From the NCBI GenBank assembly GCA_021791455.1, contig JAJYWM010000384.1, positions 1 through 25,062 on the forward strand: DNA of 25,062 nucleotides, in the 5' to 3' direction. The first letter of the stretch is position 1. Each line of letters begins with the position of its first letter. Under the pieces are notes generated by a model that worked only from the letters and a program-made list of their open reading frames with translations, did no database searches and had not been told where the DNA came from. This document shows positions 1 to 7,459 of the stretch, one piece after another. This stretch comes from a bacterium. GTDB taxonomy: Bacteria; Chloroflexota; Dormibacteria; UBA8260; Bog-877. The position numbers and the translations under genes are program-made.

Positions 1-122
1 ATGTCAAGATCAACGAGATCGGCGAGGGGACCTCGGAGGTTCAGAGGCTGGTGATAGCGTCCCATCTTCTGGGCTTCGAGGGCTCCGTGACCAGGATGCT
101 CGACCGGCCGCCCGACGCCTGA
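1..122 (+). CDS. Acyl-CoA dehydrogenase, C-terminal fragment (5' end outside window)
   Basis: The first 122 bases are the 3' end of a gene that begins before the window, read in the frame starting at base 3 and ending in TGA at 120-122. The 39 visible residues include I-N-E-I-G-E-G-T-S-E-V-Q-R-L-V-I-A, the usual C-terminal signature of FAD-dependent acyl-CoA dehydrogenases (compare Y-E-G-T-N-Q-I-Q-R-L-V-I-A in the complete paralogue at 2116-3258). In this family the segment lies near the FAD and, in many members, carries the catalytic glutamate. Substrate range cannot be judged from this fragment. It precedes a thiolase on the same strand, which fits acyl-CoA degradation. Confidence 0.85.
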   Translation, partial: VKINEIGEGTSEVQRLVIASHLLGFEGSVTRMLDRPPDA

Positions 123-151
123 TCCCGGCCTCCACGGCAGCGCGGCCGGCG

Positions 152-157
152 TAGGAT
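152..157 (+). promoter_or_regulatory. Candidate -10 box (TAGGAT) for a leaderless thiolase transcript
   Basis: TAGGAT lies exactly six bases before the thiolase ATG at 164, so transcription would start at or next to the A of the start codon. The purine stretch TGAGGA touches the ATG with no spacer, so it would work poorly as a ribosome site. No -35 box is recognisable. The same hexamer-plus-six spacing recurs before the genes at 4744, 18418 and 23440. Confidence 0.5.
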
Positions 158-163
158 TGAGGA

Positions 164-1354
164 ATGAACGATCTTGACCCGGTCATCGTCTCCTACGCCA
201 GGACCCCCTTTGGAAGGCTCCGTGGCGGGCTCAGCGCGGTCCCCGCGGTGGCTCTCGGCGCCCACGCCATCAGAGCGGCCCTCGAGCGCGCGGGCGTCGG
301 TGCGGATCAGGTGGAACAGTGCATCGTTGGCACCGTTATCACCGCCGGAATGGGGCAGGTCCCCGCTCGCCAGGCTGCGCTCAAGGCCGGGATACCTTCC
401 AGCGTCCCCTCCCTCTCCGTCAACAAGGTGTGCGCGTCTTCTCTGAAAGCGGTCAACCTGGCGGCGATGATGATCAGGGCGGGCGACGCCGAGGTCGTGG
501 TGGCGGGAGGGATGGAGTCGATGTCCCAGGCTCCCTTGCTGCTGCGGGACACCCGGCAGGGAGTCGCGATGGGAAATGTGACCATGTACGACTCGATGAT
601 CTTGGATGGGCTGACCTGCCCTGTGGATGACGTCCACATGGGAGAGCACGGGAGCTCGGTGGCGGCCGAGTTCGGAGTCACGCGCGAACAGCAGGACGAG
701 TACGCGCTGGGCTCCCAGCAACGCTACGAGCAGGCGCGGGCCGCGGGTGTCATCGCTGAGGAGATAGCCCCACTCGAGGTGGCGGCCCGTCCCAACCCGA
801 TCGCGGTCGCCGCGGACGAGCAGCCCCGACCCGACACCACGCTGGAGAAGCTGGCCCGGCTGAAGCCCGTCTTCGGCGGCCCAGGAGGCAGTGTCACGGC
901 CGGCAATGCGCCAGGAATCAACGACGGCGCCGCCATGGTCGTCCTGATGAGCAGGCGGCGCGCCAAGGACTTGGGCGTCGAGGTGCTGGCGACCTGGATG
1001 GGTTATGGCGAATCGGCCGCCGACCATCCCTATCTGGCGACGGTGCCGGCACTGGCTCTGCAGCGGGCCCTCGACCGCCGCGGCGGCCTCAGCACCTCCG
1101 ATCTAAAGGTTGTGGAGATAAACGAGGCGTTCGCGTCGGTGGTGCTGACCAGTTCCAGGATGTTGGAACTGGATCTGGGGCGCGTCAACCCCAATGGGGG
1201 AGCCATCGCCATCGGCCACCCCATCGGAGCGTCTGGGGCACGGATCCTGGGGGGCCTGGTGCTGGAGCTGCGGCGCCGCGGTGGCGGCATCGGCGCTGCC
1301 ACGATCTGCTCCGGGCTGGCGCAGGGCGAAGCCACCCTGGTGGAGGTCGCCTGA
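164..1354 (+). CDS. Thiolase (acetyl-CoA C-acyltransferase family)
   Basis: A 396-residue protein of normal thiolase length. Thiolases either cleave 3-ketoacyl-CoA with CoA to release acetyl-CoA or condense two acetyl-CoAs. The three catalytic elements are visible: nucleophilic Cys90 in VNKVCASSLKAV, His352 in AIGHPIGASGARI and the second cysteine, Cys382, in ICSGLAQGEA. The last motif is usually C-x-G-G-G-Q-G; here it reads C-S-G-L-A-Q-G, a small departure. NEAF and GNAPGINDGAA blocks are also typical. The ATG at 164 follows a candidate leaderless promoter. Acyl-CoA dehydrogenases on both sides suggest a degradative rather than biosynthetic role, but chain-length preference cannot be read from the sequence. 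Confidence 0.95.
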   Translation: MNDLDPVIVSYARTPFGRLRGGLSAVPAVALGAHAIRAALERAGVGADQVEQCIVGTVITAGMGQVPARQAALKAGIPSSVPSLSVNKVCASSLKAVNLAAMMIRAGDAEVVVAGGMESMSQAPLLLRDTRQGVAMGNVTMYDSMILDGLTCPVDDVHMGEHGSSVAAEFGVTREQQDEYALGSQQRYEQARAAGVIAEEIAPLEVAARPNPIAVAADEQPRPDTTLEKLARLKPVFGGPGGSVTAGNAPGINDGAAMVVLMSRRRAKDLGVEVLATWMGYGESAADHPYLATVPALALQRALDRRGGLSTSDLKVVEINEAFASVVLTSSRMLELDLGRVNPNGGAIAIGHPIGASGARILGGLVLELRRRGGGIGAATICSGLAQGEATLVEVA

Positions 1355-1378
1355 GGGGGGCCCAGGCCGGATCAACTA

Positions 1379-1966
1379 GTGCGCGGGGCTCTGGGAGATT
1401 TGAGCCCACCTCTCCCATTGTCGGATTGTCAGCGCTATCATCTGCGCGTGCTTGAAGTTGGGGCGGGTGCCCAGCGAGAGCTGGTGGACACCGTTGGGGC
1501 ACGGGACTACTTCACGGCAGTTGGCGTCACCATGCTCCTGGAAGCAGCTGGGTTGGCGATAGCGATCGCATCCTGGCTTCACCCCAGGTCCTATTACTGG
1601 CCCGGGACGCTGGCCATGCTGGTGATCTACGCCGCTCCGATGCTCTGGCTCTACTCACGGGCCCTCCGGGATCAGCTCAGGACCGCGGAGGCACCGCCCG
1701 TGCCCGTGCGCGCTCGTGCGCTCGCCTGGGCGGTGTGGCCCGCTGTCGGGCTATCCGCACTCTTCCTCGCCATCCTCGGCGTCGCGATCGCCCAGGTGAT
1801 GCCGAATTTCCTCGGTTTTGTGGTGGTGCAGTGGATGGTCTTCGGGGCCATCCTGCTCCGTGGCGCCGGATTGGTGGCGAACCGGCAACGGGCCCAGGAT
1901 CTCCGAATATTGGTTGACGTCACCCATTTTCCCGCCGGGCGCACCCTCCTGATCGGCCGGCGCTGA
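1379..1966 (+). CDS. Hypothetical membrane protein, four predicted helices
   Basis: Up to 195 residues with four hydrophobic segments at about 47-66, 73-92, 115-139 and 143-163, separated by short basic or proline-rich loops (R-x-E-A-P-P-V-P-V-R-A-R between helices 2 and 3), and ending in a basic tail. I recognise no family. The reading frame opens with GTG at 1379, but no ribosome site precedes it. GTG at 1448 or ATG at 1532, just before the first helix, are plausible starts, and the first 45 residues lack recognisable character. It lies between a thiolase and an acyl-CoA dehydrogenase on the same strand, with no evidence of a shared function. The coding call rests on the regular helix pattern. 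Confidence 0.6.
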   Translation: MRGALGDLSPPLPLSDCQRYHLRVLEVGAGAQRELVDTVGARDYFTAVGVTMLLEAAGLAIAIASWLHPRSYYWPGTLAMLVIYAAPMLWLYSRALRDQLRTAEAPPVPVRARALAWAVWPAVGLSALFLAILGVAIAQVMPNFLGFVVVQWMVFGAILLRGAGLVANRQRAQDLRILVDVTHFPAGRTLLIGRR

Positions 1967-2040
1967 CGGCGGGCGGCGGCTCGCGATGGCGCCGGTTCAC
2001 GATGGCCAACGGGCATCACGCTGGCCCCTTGAGGGCCTTC

Positions 2041-2059
2041 GGGACCCTCCCGGGGTCCC
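2041..2059. repeat. Short perfect inverted repeat upstream of acyl-CoA dehydrogenase
   Basis: The arms GGGACCC and GGGTCCC are separated by five bases. The repeat sits between the membrane protein gene and the candidate -10 box at 2069. It could be the terminator of the upstream gene (though no T-run follows) or an operator for the downstream promoter. The sequence alone does not decide. Confidence 0.4.
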
Positions 2060-2068
2060 CGACCGGGC

Positions 2069-2074
2069 TAGAAT
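2069..2074 (+). promoter_or_regulatory. Candidate -10 box (TAGAAT) for acyl-CoA dehydrogenase
   Basis: TAGAAT lies 42 bases before the start at 2116, which would give a leader of about 35 bases containing the GGAGG ribosome site at about 2104-2108. No clear -35 box is seen. This gene would be conventionally led, unlike the thiolase. Confidence 0.4.
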
Positions 2075-2115
2075 CTGAGCGGCAGGTGCGCCAGGTTCCT
2101 TGTGGAGGTCACCGG

Positions 2116-3258
2116 ATGGCAGTGGAGATCGAGGTTGAGCGCGAGACCATCCGCCAGAGTGTCCGGGAGCTGGCCCGCGCACGGATCGCGCCGAGGGCGG
2201 CGGAGATCGACCGGTCGGGTGAGTTTCCCTGGGACGTGGTCAAGCTCTTCCGCGACCAGGACACCTTCGCGGTTGCCTTTCCGCCTGAGTATGGAGGGGT
2301 CTCAGGTTCCGCTCTGACGCTCTCCCAGGTCATCGAAGAGGTGGCCAGTGTCTGCGCCACCTCCGCTCTGCTGCTTGCGGTTCAGGCGCTTGGCGGCTAC
2401 CCAATTCTGCTGGGCGGCTCGGAGGAGCAGAAGCAGAGGTATCTGCCCGAGCTGGCCAGCGGGCGCAAGATCGCCGCCTACGCCCTGAGCGAGCCCGACG
2501 CCGGCAGCGATGCCGGTTCGATGCGCACCAGAGCCCGCCGAGAGGGCGACGACTACGTGCTCGACGGGACCAAGATGTGGATAACCAATGGCGGGGTGGC
2601 CGACTGGATCGTGGTTTTCGCCAGCACGGACCCGCAGGCGGGGACCCGCGGCATCTCCGCATTTTTGGTGGATGGGGACTCCCCGGGGCTGGAGCGGCGC
2701 GAGATTCATGGCAAGCTCGGCATCAGAGGCAGCAACACCGCTGAGCTCATCTTCTCCTCCTGCCGCGTCCCCGCCTCGCGCCGCCTTGGGCGGGAAGGTG
2801 AGGGGTTCAAGATCGCCATGGGAGTGCTGGACCGTTCGCGTCCCCAGATTGGCTCGCAGGCTCTGGGCATCGGCGCGGGAGCGCTCGAATACGCCCTCAG
2901 TTACGCCCGCCAGCGTCACCAGTTCGGGCGCGCCATCGCTGAGTTCCAGGGGATGCAGTTCATGCTGGCCGACATGGGCGCCCAGATGGAGGCGGCCCGC
3001 TGCCTGGTGCACGAGGCCTGCCGGGCGGTGGACGCCAGGGACCCGCGCATGACCGAGCTCGCCGCGATGGCCAAGCTGGTTGCCTCCGATGCTGCCATGA
3101 AGGTCACGACCGACGCGGTGCAGGTTCTGGGTGGGTACGGCTATGTGAACGAGTTCCCCGTCGAGCGCATGATGCGCGATGCCAAGATCACCCAGATTTA
3201 CGAGGGGACCAACCAGATCCAGCGGCTGGTGATCGCCAAGCGGCTGCTGTCCCGGTGA
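2116..3258 (+). CDS. Acyl-CoA dehydrogenase (short/medium-chain type)
   Basis: A 380-residue FAD enzyme of the usual length for the short and medium-chain family. It oxidises acyl-CoA to trans-2-enoyl-CoA and passes electrons to electron-transfer flavoprotein. Family blocks appear in order: helical N-terminal domain with FPPEYGG, the flavin-binding segment YALSEPDAGSDAGS, the KMWITNGG block, RHQFGRAIAEFQGMQF, VQVLGGYGYVNEFPVERMMRDAKI and the C-terminal QIYEGTNQIQRLVIAKRLL. Glu363 in YEGTN is the likely catalytic base, at the position used by butyryl/medium-chain enzymes rather than isovaleryl-CoA dehydrogenase. The frame is open from 2002, but ATG 2116 is chosen because GGAGG lies eight bases upstream and the alignment to the family begins there. 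The preceding region matches no family. Confidence 0.95.
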   Translation: MAVEIEVERETIRQSVRELARARIAPRAAEIDRSGEFPWDVVKLFRDQDTFAVAFPPEYGGVSGSALTLSQVIEEVASVCATSALLLAVQALGGYPILLGGSEEQKQRYLPELASGRKIAAYALSEPDAGSDAGSMRTRARREGDDYVLDGTKMWITNGGVADWIVVFASTDPQAGTRGISAFLVDGDSPGLERREIHGKLGIRGSNTAELIFSSCRVPASRRLGREGEGFKIAMGVLDRSRPQIGSQALGIGAGALEYALSYARQRHQFGRAIAEFQGMQFMLADMGAQMEAARCLVHEACRAVDARDPRMTELAAMAKLVASDAAMKVTTDAVQVLGGYGYVNEFPVERMMRDAKITQIYEGTNQIQRLVIAKRLLSR

Positions 3259-3316
3259 GTCGCTGCGGAGCAGCGGCGTGCCAGGCCGGGTATGTCCTTG
3301 ACGGACGGGTCGACAG

Positions 3317-3538
3317 GTGAGTGACGCCCCGCCATCCCTGGGACCCGACGAGATGGCTCGGGTCCTGTACCAGGCGCTGGCCGGTGCGGGCCACGCCGCG
3401 TATTGTTCCGCCGGTCTGGGACCCCTGTACGACGAGGAGGAGCGGCGCTGGGGCCGGTCGTCATCACACTGCACCTGCGGCAGGGACATGGCTCTGGTCA
3501 TGTACGAGCAGTGGCGTCCCCGTGGTGCGCGGAAGTAG
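3317..3538 (+). CDS. Small hypothetical protein with cysteine/histidine cluster
   Basis: 73 residues starting at GTG 3317. The N-terminal half is helix-like (PDEMARVLYQALAGAGHAAYCSAG). It is followed by a strongly charged DEEERRW stretch and then HCTCG, ending in a basic tail. The cysteines and histidines (Cys30, then His-Cys-Thr-Cys around 51-54) could bind a metal, but they match no zinc-finger spacing I can name. No strong ribosome site is visible, so the start is uncertain. It ends 13 bases before the convergent channel gene. I do not recognise a family. Confidence 0.5.
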   Translation: MSDAPPSLGPDEMARVLYQALAGAGHAAYCSAGLGPLYDEEERRWGRSSSHCTCGRDMALVMYEQWRPRGARK

Positions 3539-3551
3539 GAGTCGGCTCGGC

Positions 3552-4655
3552 TCAGACCGCCAGGATCAGCAGCCAGTCGTCGGCGCCGAGGATCGGGTCC
3601 TCCTCCACACCCAGCGCCACCTTGCCTGATACCACCGCTCCCAGGACCAGCTGATCCGCCTCGCTCCTCACCGTGTTCAGCCGCTGACCATGCCAGCGAG
3701 CCTCAACCTTGATCTCGCTCAACCGATAGCGGTCGTTCCCCAGCATCTGCAGGAGAAGGTCAGGCGCGTGGGGGGTCTCCATACTCTTGGCCAGGGCATG
3801 CCCCACAAGTTCGTCGACCGCCAGGGTGCGATCGACCCCAAGGTCGTGGAGGGCGGTGGCCACGTCAGGGGACGAGACCACCGCCAGCAGGGGCAACTCC
3901 GGGGCCAGCTTGCGCAAGATGACCGCGATAATGAGGGCCTGGCTGTCGTTTGAGGTCGCCAGCAGGGCCTCCTTCGCACGGTGCGGCTGACTGCGGGCGA
4001 TCACGGACTCGCTGGCCGGATCGCCGCTGATCAGGTGAACCCCCTCCGGAATGTGACCCGCCGCGTCGCTGGAATCCTGCACCAGAACCACGGGCACAGC
4101 CCGCTCCCGCAGGTCCAATACGACCCGGGCCACGAGCGAATGCCCGCCGAAAATTAGGGTGTATGGCTGCTTCGGCAGGGCGCGTTCCATTCCCAGCAGC
4201 CTACCAAGCTGTTTGGAGGTGGCCGTTGCCGTGATGACCGCGAAGACCCCGGCGAACAGGGGGATGGCGGTCACCATCTCGCCCACCGCGATGACCCGGC
4301 CGATGGTGTTGTGGGGCGTCACGTCGCCGTACCCGACCGTGGTGGCGGTGGTGAAGGCCCAGTACAGCCCGATGCCGAACGAGACGTGTTCGGCCAAGGA
4401 GAAGAGAACCGCTCCAACCACTATCGAAAGCACGGCCATGGCCAGCAGCACGGCTGCCTGGGTGCCGCTCAGACGGTGAACCAGGCGGGTCAGAAACAAT
4501 GGCACCTGGTCAACGTACCAGGGCGGGGCTCGGAGACTCAGGAGAACTTCCCCCAGCGCTCCCGGCACCCTGGGCTCGCCGTAACCCCCACCCGGCCTTT
4601 CCCCGGGTGGGGCTGTTCCATACTGACTCCGCACCGCCGGATGGGCCGTGGGCAT
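3552..4655 (-). CDS. Potassium channel: pore domain plus RCK/TrkA-N-like domain
   Basis: Up to 367 residues. After a proline/glycine-rich N-terminus come a first membrane helix (about 66-88), a pore loop with the potassium selectivity filter TTVGYGD (105-111) and a second helix (about 121-143). A cytosolic RCK-like domain follows (about 165-300), then a C-terminal region resembling TrkA-C. This is the two-helix MthK-like architecture; such channels work as tetramers gated by ligands on the RCK domain. The usual G-x-G-x-x-G nucleotide motif is degenerate here (IFGGHSLVARV), so NAD binding is doubtful. The start is uncertain: ATG 4655 has no ribosome site, and codons 15-23 coincide with a perfect hairpin. 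GTG at 4568 would give about 338 residues and keep all domains. Confidence 0.88.
   Translation of the reverse strand: MPTAHPAVRSQYGTAPPGERPGGGYGEPRVPGALGEVLLSLRAPPWYVDQVPLFLTRLVHRLSGTQAAVLLAMAVLSIVVGAVLFSLAEHVSFGIGLYWAFTTATTVGYGDVTPHNTIGRVIAVGEMVTAIPLFAGVFAVITATATSKQLGRLLGMERALPKQPYTLIFGGHSLVARVVLDLRERAVPVVLVQDSSDAAGHIPEGVHLISGDPASESVIARSQPHRAKEALLATSNDSQALIIAVILRKLAPELPLLAVVSSPDVATALHDLGVDRTLAVDELVGHALAKSMETPHAPDLLLQMLGNDRYRLSEIKVEARWHGQRLNTVRSEADQLVLGAVVSGKVALGVEEDPILGADDWLLILAV
4586..4612. repeat. Perfect 10-bp inverted repeat between divergent channel and MeaB genes
   Basis: The arms CCCCACCCGG (4586-4595) and CCGGGTGGGG (4603-4612) flank a seven-base loop. The repeat lies inside the longest possible reading of the channel gene but in a low-complexity part that matches nothing in the family. 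This suggests that it is really a leader or intergenic element of the divergent gene pair. It has no T-run in either direction. Confidence 0.6.
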
Positions 4656-4731
4656 CGACCCAAGACCCGGGCGGCGACGCCAGGGCCGACGATGGCGGGC
4701 TGCAAGCGAGCGGCATCTCTCCTGCCCCCTC

Positions 4732-4737
4732 TACCAT
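4732..4737 (+). promoter_or_regulatory. Candidate -10 box (TACCAT) for leaderless MeaB transcript
   Basis: TACCAT ends six bases before GTG 4744. No ribosome site precedes that GTG, and the MeaB family alignment begins there. This combination fits a leaderless mRNA. No -35 box was recognised. Confidence 0.5.
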
Positions 4738-4743
4738 GAATTC

Positions 4744-5757
4744 GTGATCCCAATTGACAAGGACGCCCTGCTTGGCGGCGACATCCGTTCGTTGGCCCGC
4801 GCTATCTCACTGATCGAACGGGGCGGTGACGGGGTAGGTGGGCTGCTGGACGAACTGTGGCAGGCGCGTCCCGACCAGGGGATGCGAGCCTCTCAGGTGG
4901 TCGGGCTAACGGGGCCGCCGGGATCGGGTAAGAGCACCATGGCCGACGCCTTGATCCGGCACTGGAGGGACGAGGGGCGGCGGGTGGCGGTTCTGGCCGT
5001 CGACCCCAACAGCCCCTTCACGGGTGGTGCGATCCTCGGCGACAGGGTTCGGATGCAGCGTCACGCCCTCGACCAGGGGGTCTTCATCCGCAGCATGGGC
5101 GCACGCGGACACCTCGGCGGCGTCTCTCTGGCCACACGGGGCGCGGTTCGGCTCCTGGATGCATTGGGTTGGGAGATGGTTCTGGTGGAGACCGTGGGCG
5201 TGGGTCAGTCGGAGCTAGAGATCTGCGAGATCGCCGATACGGTGGTGGTGGTGACCACTCCTGGTGCCGGTGACGGGGTCCAGGTGATCAAGGCGGGGGT
5301 GACGGAGATCGCGGACGTCTTCGCCGTGAACAAGGCTGACCTTCCGGGGGTCGACCGGGTGGCCCGCGAACTGCGGGACATGATCCGGCTCTCCCAAGCC
5401 CGGGAGGGGTGGAAGCCGGCCGTGGTCTTGACGACTGCCACCAACGGCGCGGACGGCGTGCGTGATCTCGCCCGAATGATCGACGAGCACCACGGCCAGA
5501 TCGAACGGTCAGGCGAGTTGCGAAGGCGGGCGGCGGTGCGCCTCCGGGAGGAGGTGGTGGAACTCGTGGCTCTGAGAGCTGGGGAGTTCACCCGCTGCCA
5601 GTTCTCTGCGGAGCAGGGTCCGCCGGGCTCAGAGGATCCGCGCCGCGCCGACCCGACCAGGTTGGCGGAGACCATTTTCGACCGCCTCACCAGTTCGAAG
5701 CGCAATATGGATGGATCGGCGGCCGAGCTCACGGCCGCGTCGCGGAGGGACTTGTGA
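4744..5757 (+). CDS. meaB: MeaB-type GTPase, chaperone of B12-dependent acyl-CoA mutase
   Basis: A 337-residue G3E-family P-loop GTPase. MeaB-type proteins couple GTP hydrolysis to correct loading of adenosylcobalamin into a partner mutase and protect or reactivate it. Visible motifs are Walker A GPPGSGKST (57-65), the family-specific AVDPNSPFTGGAILGDRVRM, the switch segment ETVGVGQSE and the guanine-specificity motif NKAD. The open frame reaches back to 4648, but the extra residues are arginine-rich and unlike the family, so GTG 4744 is preferred. The stop codon overlaps the start of the mutase gene by one base (TGATG), so the two are translationally coupled. This coupling strongly supports a chaperone-client pair. 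In IcmF the equivalent domains are fused. Confidence 0.95.
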   Translation: MIPIDKDALLGGDIRSLARAISLIERGGDGVGGLLDELWQARPDQGMRASQVVGLTGPPGSGKSTMADALIRHWRDEGRRVAVLAVDPNSPFTGGAILGDRVRMQRHALDQGVFIRSMGARGHLGGVSLATRGAVRLLDALGWEMVLVETVGVGQSELEICEIADTVVVVTTPGAGDGVQVIKAGVTEIADVFAVNKADLPGVDRVARELRDMIRLSQAREGWKPAVVLTTATNGADGVRDLARMIDEHHGQIERSGELRRRAAVRLREEVVELVALRAGEFTRCQFSAEQGPPGSEDPRRADPTRLAETIFDRLTSSKRNMDGSAAELTAASRRDL

Positions 5758-7445
5758 TGCTCGAGCAGCTGCAGACGACTCAGGTGGATGACGAGGCGGC
5801 ACTCGAGCGCTGGGCCAAGCGGTACCGGGCCTCCCGGGAGCGCGCGGGCCGGACCGGCTTCATGCCTTTGCCGGAGACCCTCTCAGGGTTGCCGGTGGAG
5901 CCGCTCTACACCCCCCGGTCGTTGCGGGGGCATGACTACGGTTCCGAGATCGGGTATCCCGGAGAGTTCCCCTACACCAGAGGGGTCTACCCCTCTATGT
6001 ACCGGGACAAGGTCTTCACCATGCGCCAGTTCGCCGGCTTCGGAACGGCTGCGGAGACCAATCAGCGCTACCGCTTCCTCCTGGATCAGGGGCAGACCGG
6101 GCTCTCGGTCGCCTTCGACATGCCGACCCTGATGGGCCGCGACTCCGACGACCCCCTGGGCGAGGGCGAGGTCGGACGCTGCGGGGTGGCCATCGACTCC
6201 CTGGAGGACATGGACCGGTTGTTCCAGGGGATAGACCTCGGTCAGGTGACCACGTCGATGACAATCAACTCCCCGGCCGCGATCCTGCTCGCCATGTACG
6301 TGGCGGTGGCGGAGCGCCAGGGGGTTCCCGCCGACCGCCTCGGAGGGACCCTCCAGAACGACATCCTGAAGGAGTACATCGCCCAGAAGGAGTACATCTA
6401 TCCGCCGGGGCCGAGCCTGCGACTCGTGACCGATGTGATCTCGTTCTGCAGTAGCAACATCCCTCGCTGGCATCCTGTGAGCATCTCCGGCTACCACATT
6501 CGCGAAGCCGGCTCGACGGCGGTGCAGGAACTCGCGTTCACCTTGGCGGATGGGTTCGCCTACGTCGAGGCCGGGATCGCGGCCGGTCTCGACGTGGACT
6601 CGTTCGCCCCCCAGCTGAGCTTCTTCTTCAACAGTCACATCGACTTCTTTGAGGAGGTGGCCAAGTACCGGGCCGCGCGCCGGATCTGGGCGCGCCGGCT
6701 GCGCGACCGCTACCAAGCCAGGGACCAGCGTTCCTGGCTGATGAGGTTCCACACTCAGACCGCGGGTTGCTCTTTGACCGCCCAGCAGGTGGAGAACAAC
6801 GTGGCCCGAACGGCTCTGGAGGCGCTGGCCGCAGTCCTCGGGGGAACTCAATCCCTGCACACCAATGCCATGGACGAGGTGCTGGCCCTGCCGACCGCCA
6901 AGGCCGCTCGAATAGCTCTTCGGACGCAGCAGATAATCGCCTACGAGACCGGCGTCACCACCACCATAGACCCCCTCGGCGGCTCCTATTTCGTGGAGGA
7001 TCTCACCAATCGCATGGAGGCGGAGGCGGAGAGGTACTTCGAGGAGATCGACCGGCGCGGAGGCGTACTCGCCTGCATCGAGGAGGGCTTCTTCCAGCGC
7101 GAGATAGCGGACGCGGCCTTCCGATATCAGCAGGAGTTGGACGCGGGCGAGCGGATCGTGGTGGGGGTCAATGCCTACCAGGCCGGGGACGACGCGCCGC
7201 CGCCGCTGCTGCGCATCGACCAGACCGCCGAGGGTGAGCAGAAGGGGGAGCTTGAGGCGCTGCGTCGGCGCCGAGACGGGCAGGGTGTGGGGACTACGCT
7301 CGACGCGCTCAGAGCCGCCGCGGCCGGGGACACCAACCTGATGCTGCCGATTCTTGATTGCGTGCGCGCTCTCTGCACCGAGGGAGAGATCGTCCAGGCG
7401 ATGCAGGACGTCTTCGGGACCTATCGGGAGTCGCCGACCTTCTGA
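5757..7445 (+). CDS. B12-dependent acyl-CoA mutase, catalytic subunit (isobutyryl-CoA mutase-like pocket)
   Basis: 562 residues, matching the TIM-barrel catalytic subunit of two-subunit adenosylcobalamin mutases; the B12-binding domain is absent and is probably supplied by the protein at 18418-18834. These enzymes rearrange the carbon skeleton of acyl-CoAs by radical chemistry. Blocks seen include RGVYPSMY, MRQFAGFGTA, FDMPTLMGRDSDDP, SISGYHIREAGS, RFHTQTAGCSLTAQQ and TIDPLGGSYFVE. From family knowledge, methylmalonyl-CoA mutase uses Tyr89, Arg207 and His244. At a constant offset of three, this protein has Phe92, Gln210 and His247. Phe/Gln is the isobutyryl-CoA mutase pair. The Asp117 typical of 2-hydroxyisobutyryl-CoA mutase is Ala119 here. 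ATG 5757 has GGAGGGA six bases upstream. An automatic label of methylmalonyl-CoA mutase would probably be wrong. Confidence 0.95.
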   Translation: MLEQLQTTQVDDEAALERWAKRYRASRERAGRTGFMPLPETLSGLPVEPLYTPRSLRGHDYGSEIGYPGEFPYTRGVYPSMYRDKVFTMRQFAGFGTAAETNQRYRFLLDQGQTGLSVAFDMPTLMGRDSDDPLGEGEVGRCGVAIDSLEDMDRLFQGIDLGQVTTSMTINSPAAILLAMYVAVAERQGVPADRLGGTLQNDILKEYIAQKEYIYPPGPSLRLVTDVISFCSSNIPRWHPVSISGYHIREAGSTAVQELAFTLADGFAYVEAGIAAGLDVDSFAPQLSFFFNSHIDFFEEVAKYRAARRIWARRLRDRYQARDQRSWLMRFHTQTAGCSLTAQQVENNVARTALEALAAVLGGTQSLHTNAMDEVLALPTAKAARIALRTQQIIAYETGVTTTIDPLGGSYFVEDLTNRMEAEAERYFEEIDRRGGVLACIEEGFFQREIADAAFRYQQELDAGERIVVGVNAYQAGDDAPPPLLRIDQTAEGEQKGELEALRRRRDGQGVGTTLDALRAAAAGDTNLMLPILDCVRALCTEGEIVQAMQDVFGTYRESPTF

Positions 7446-7459
7446 GCTCTCCCGAGTTG

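Noticed and set aside
2002..2115. Upstream extension of the acyl-CoA dehydrogenase frame
   Set aside because: It covers a candidate promoter and inverted repeat. The family alignment and a GGAGG site favour ATG 2116.
5883..6860. Minus-strand open frame of 325 codons inside the mutase gene
   Set aside because: His/Arg/Gly-rich translation without motifs, lying wholly opposite a well-supported enzyme; a shadow frame.
5757..7445. Methylmalonyl-CoA mutase or 2-hydroxyisobutyryl-CoA mutase as the specific identity
   Set aside because: The pocket has Phe92 and Gln210 rather than Tyr and Arg, and Ala119 instead of the HCM aspartate.
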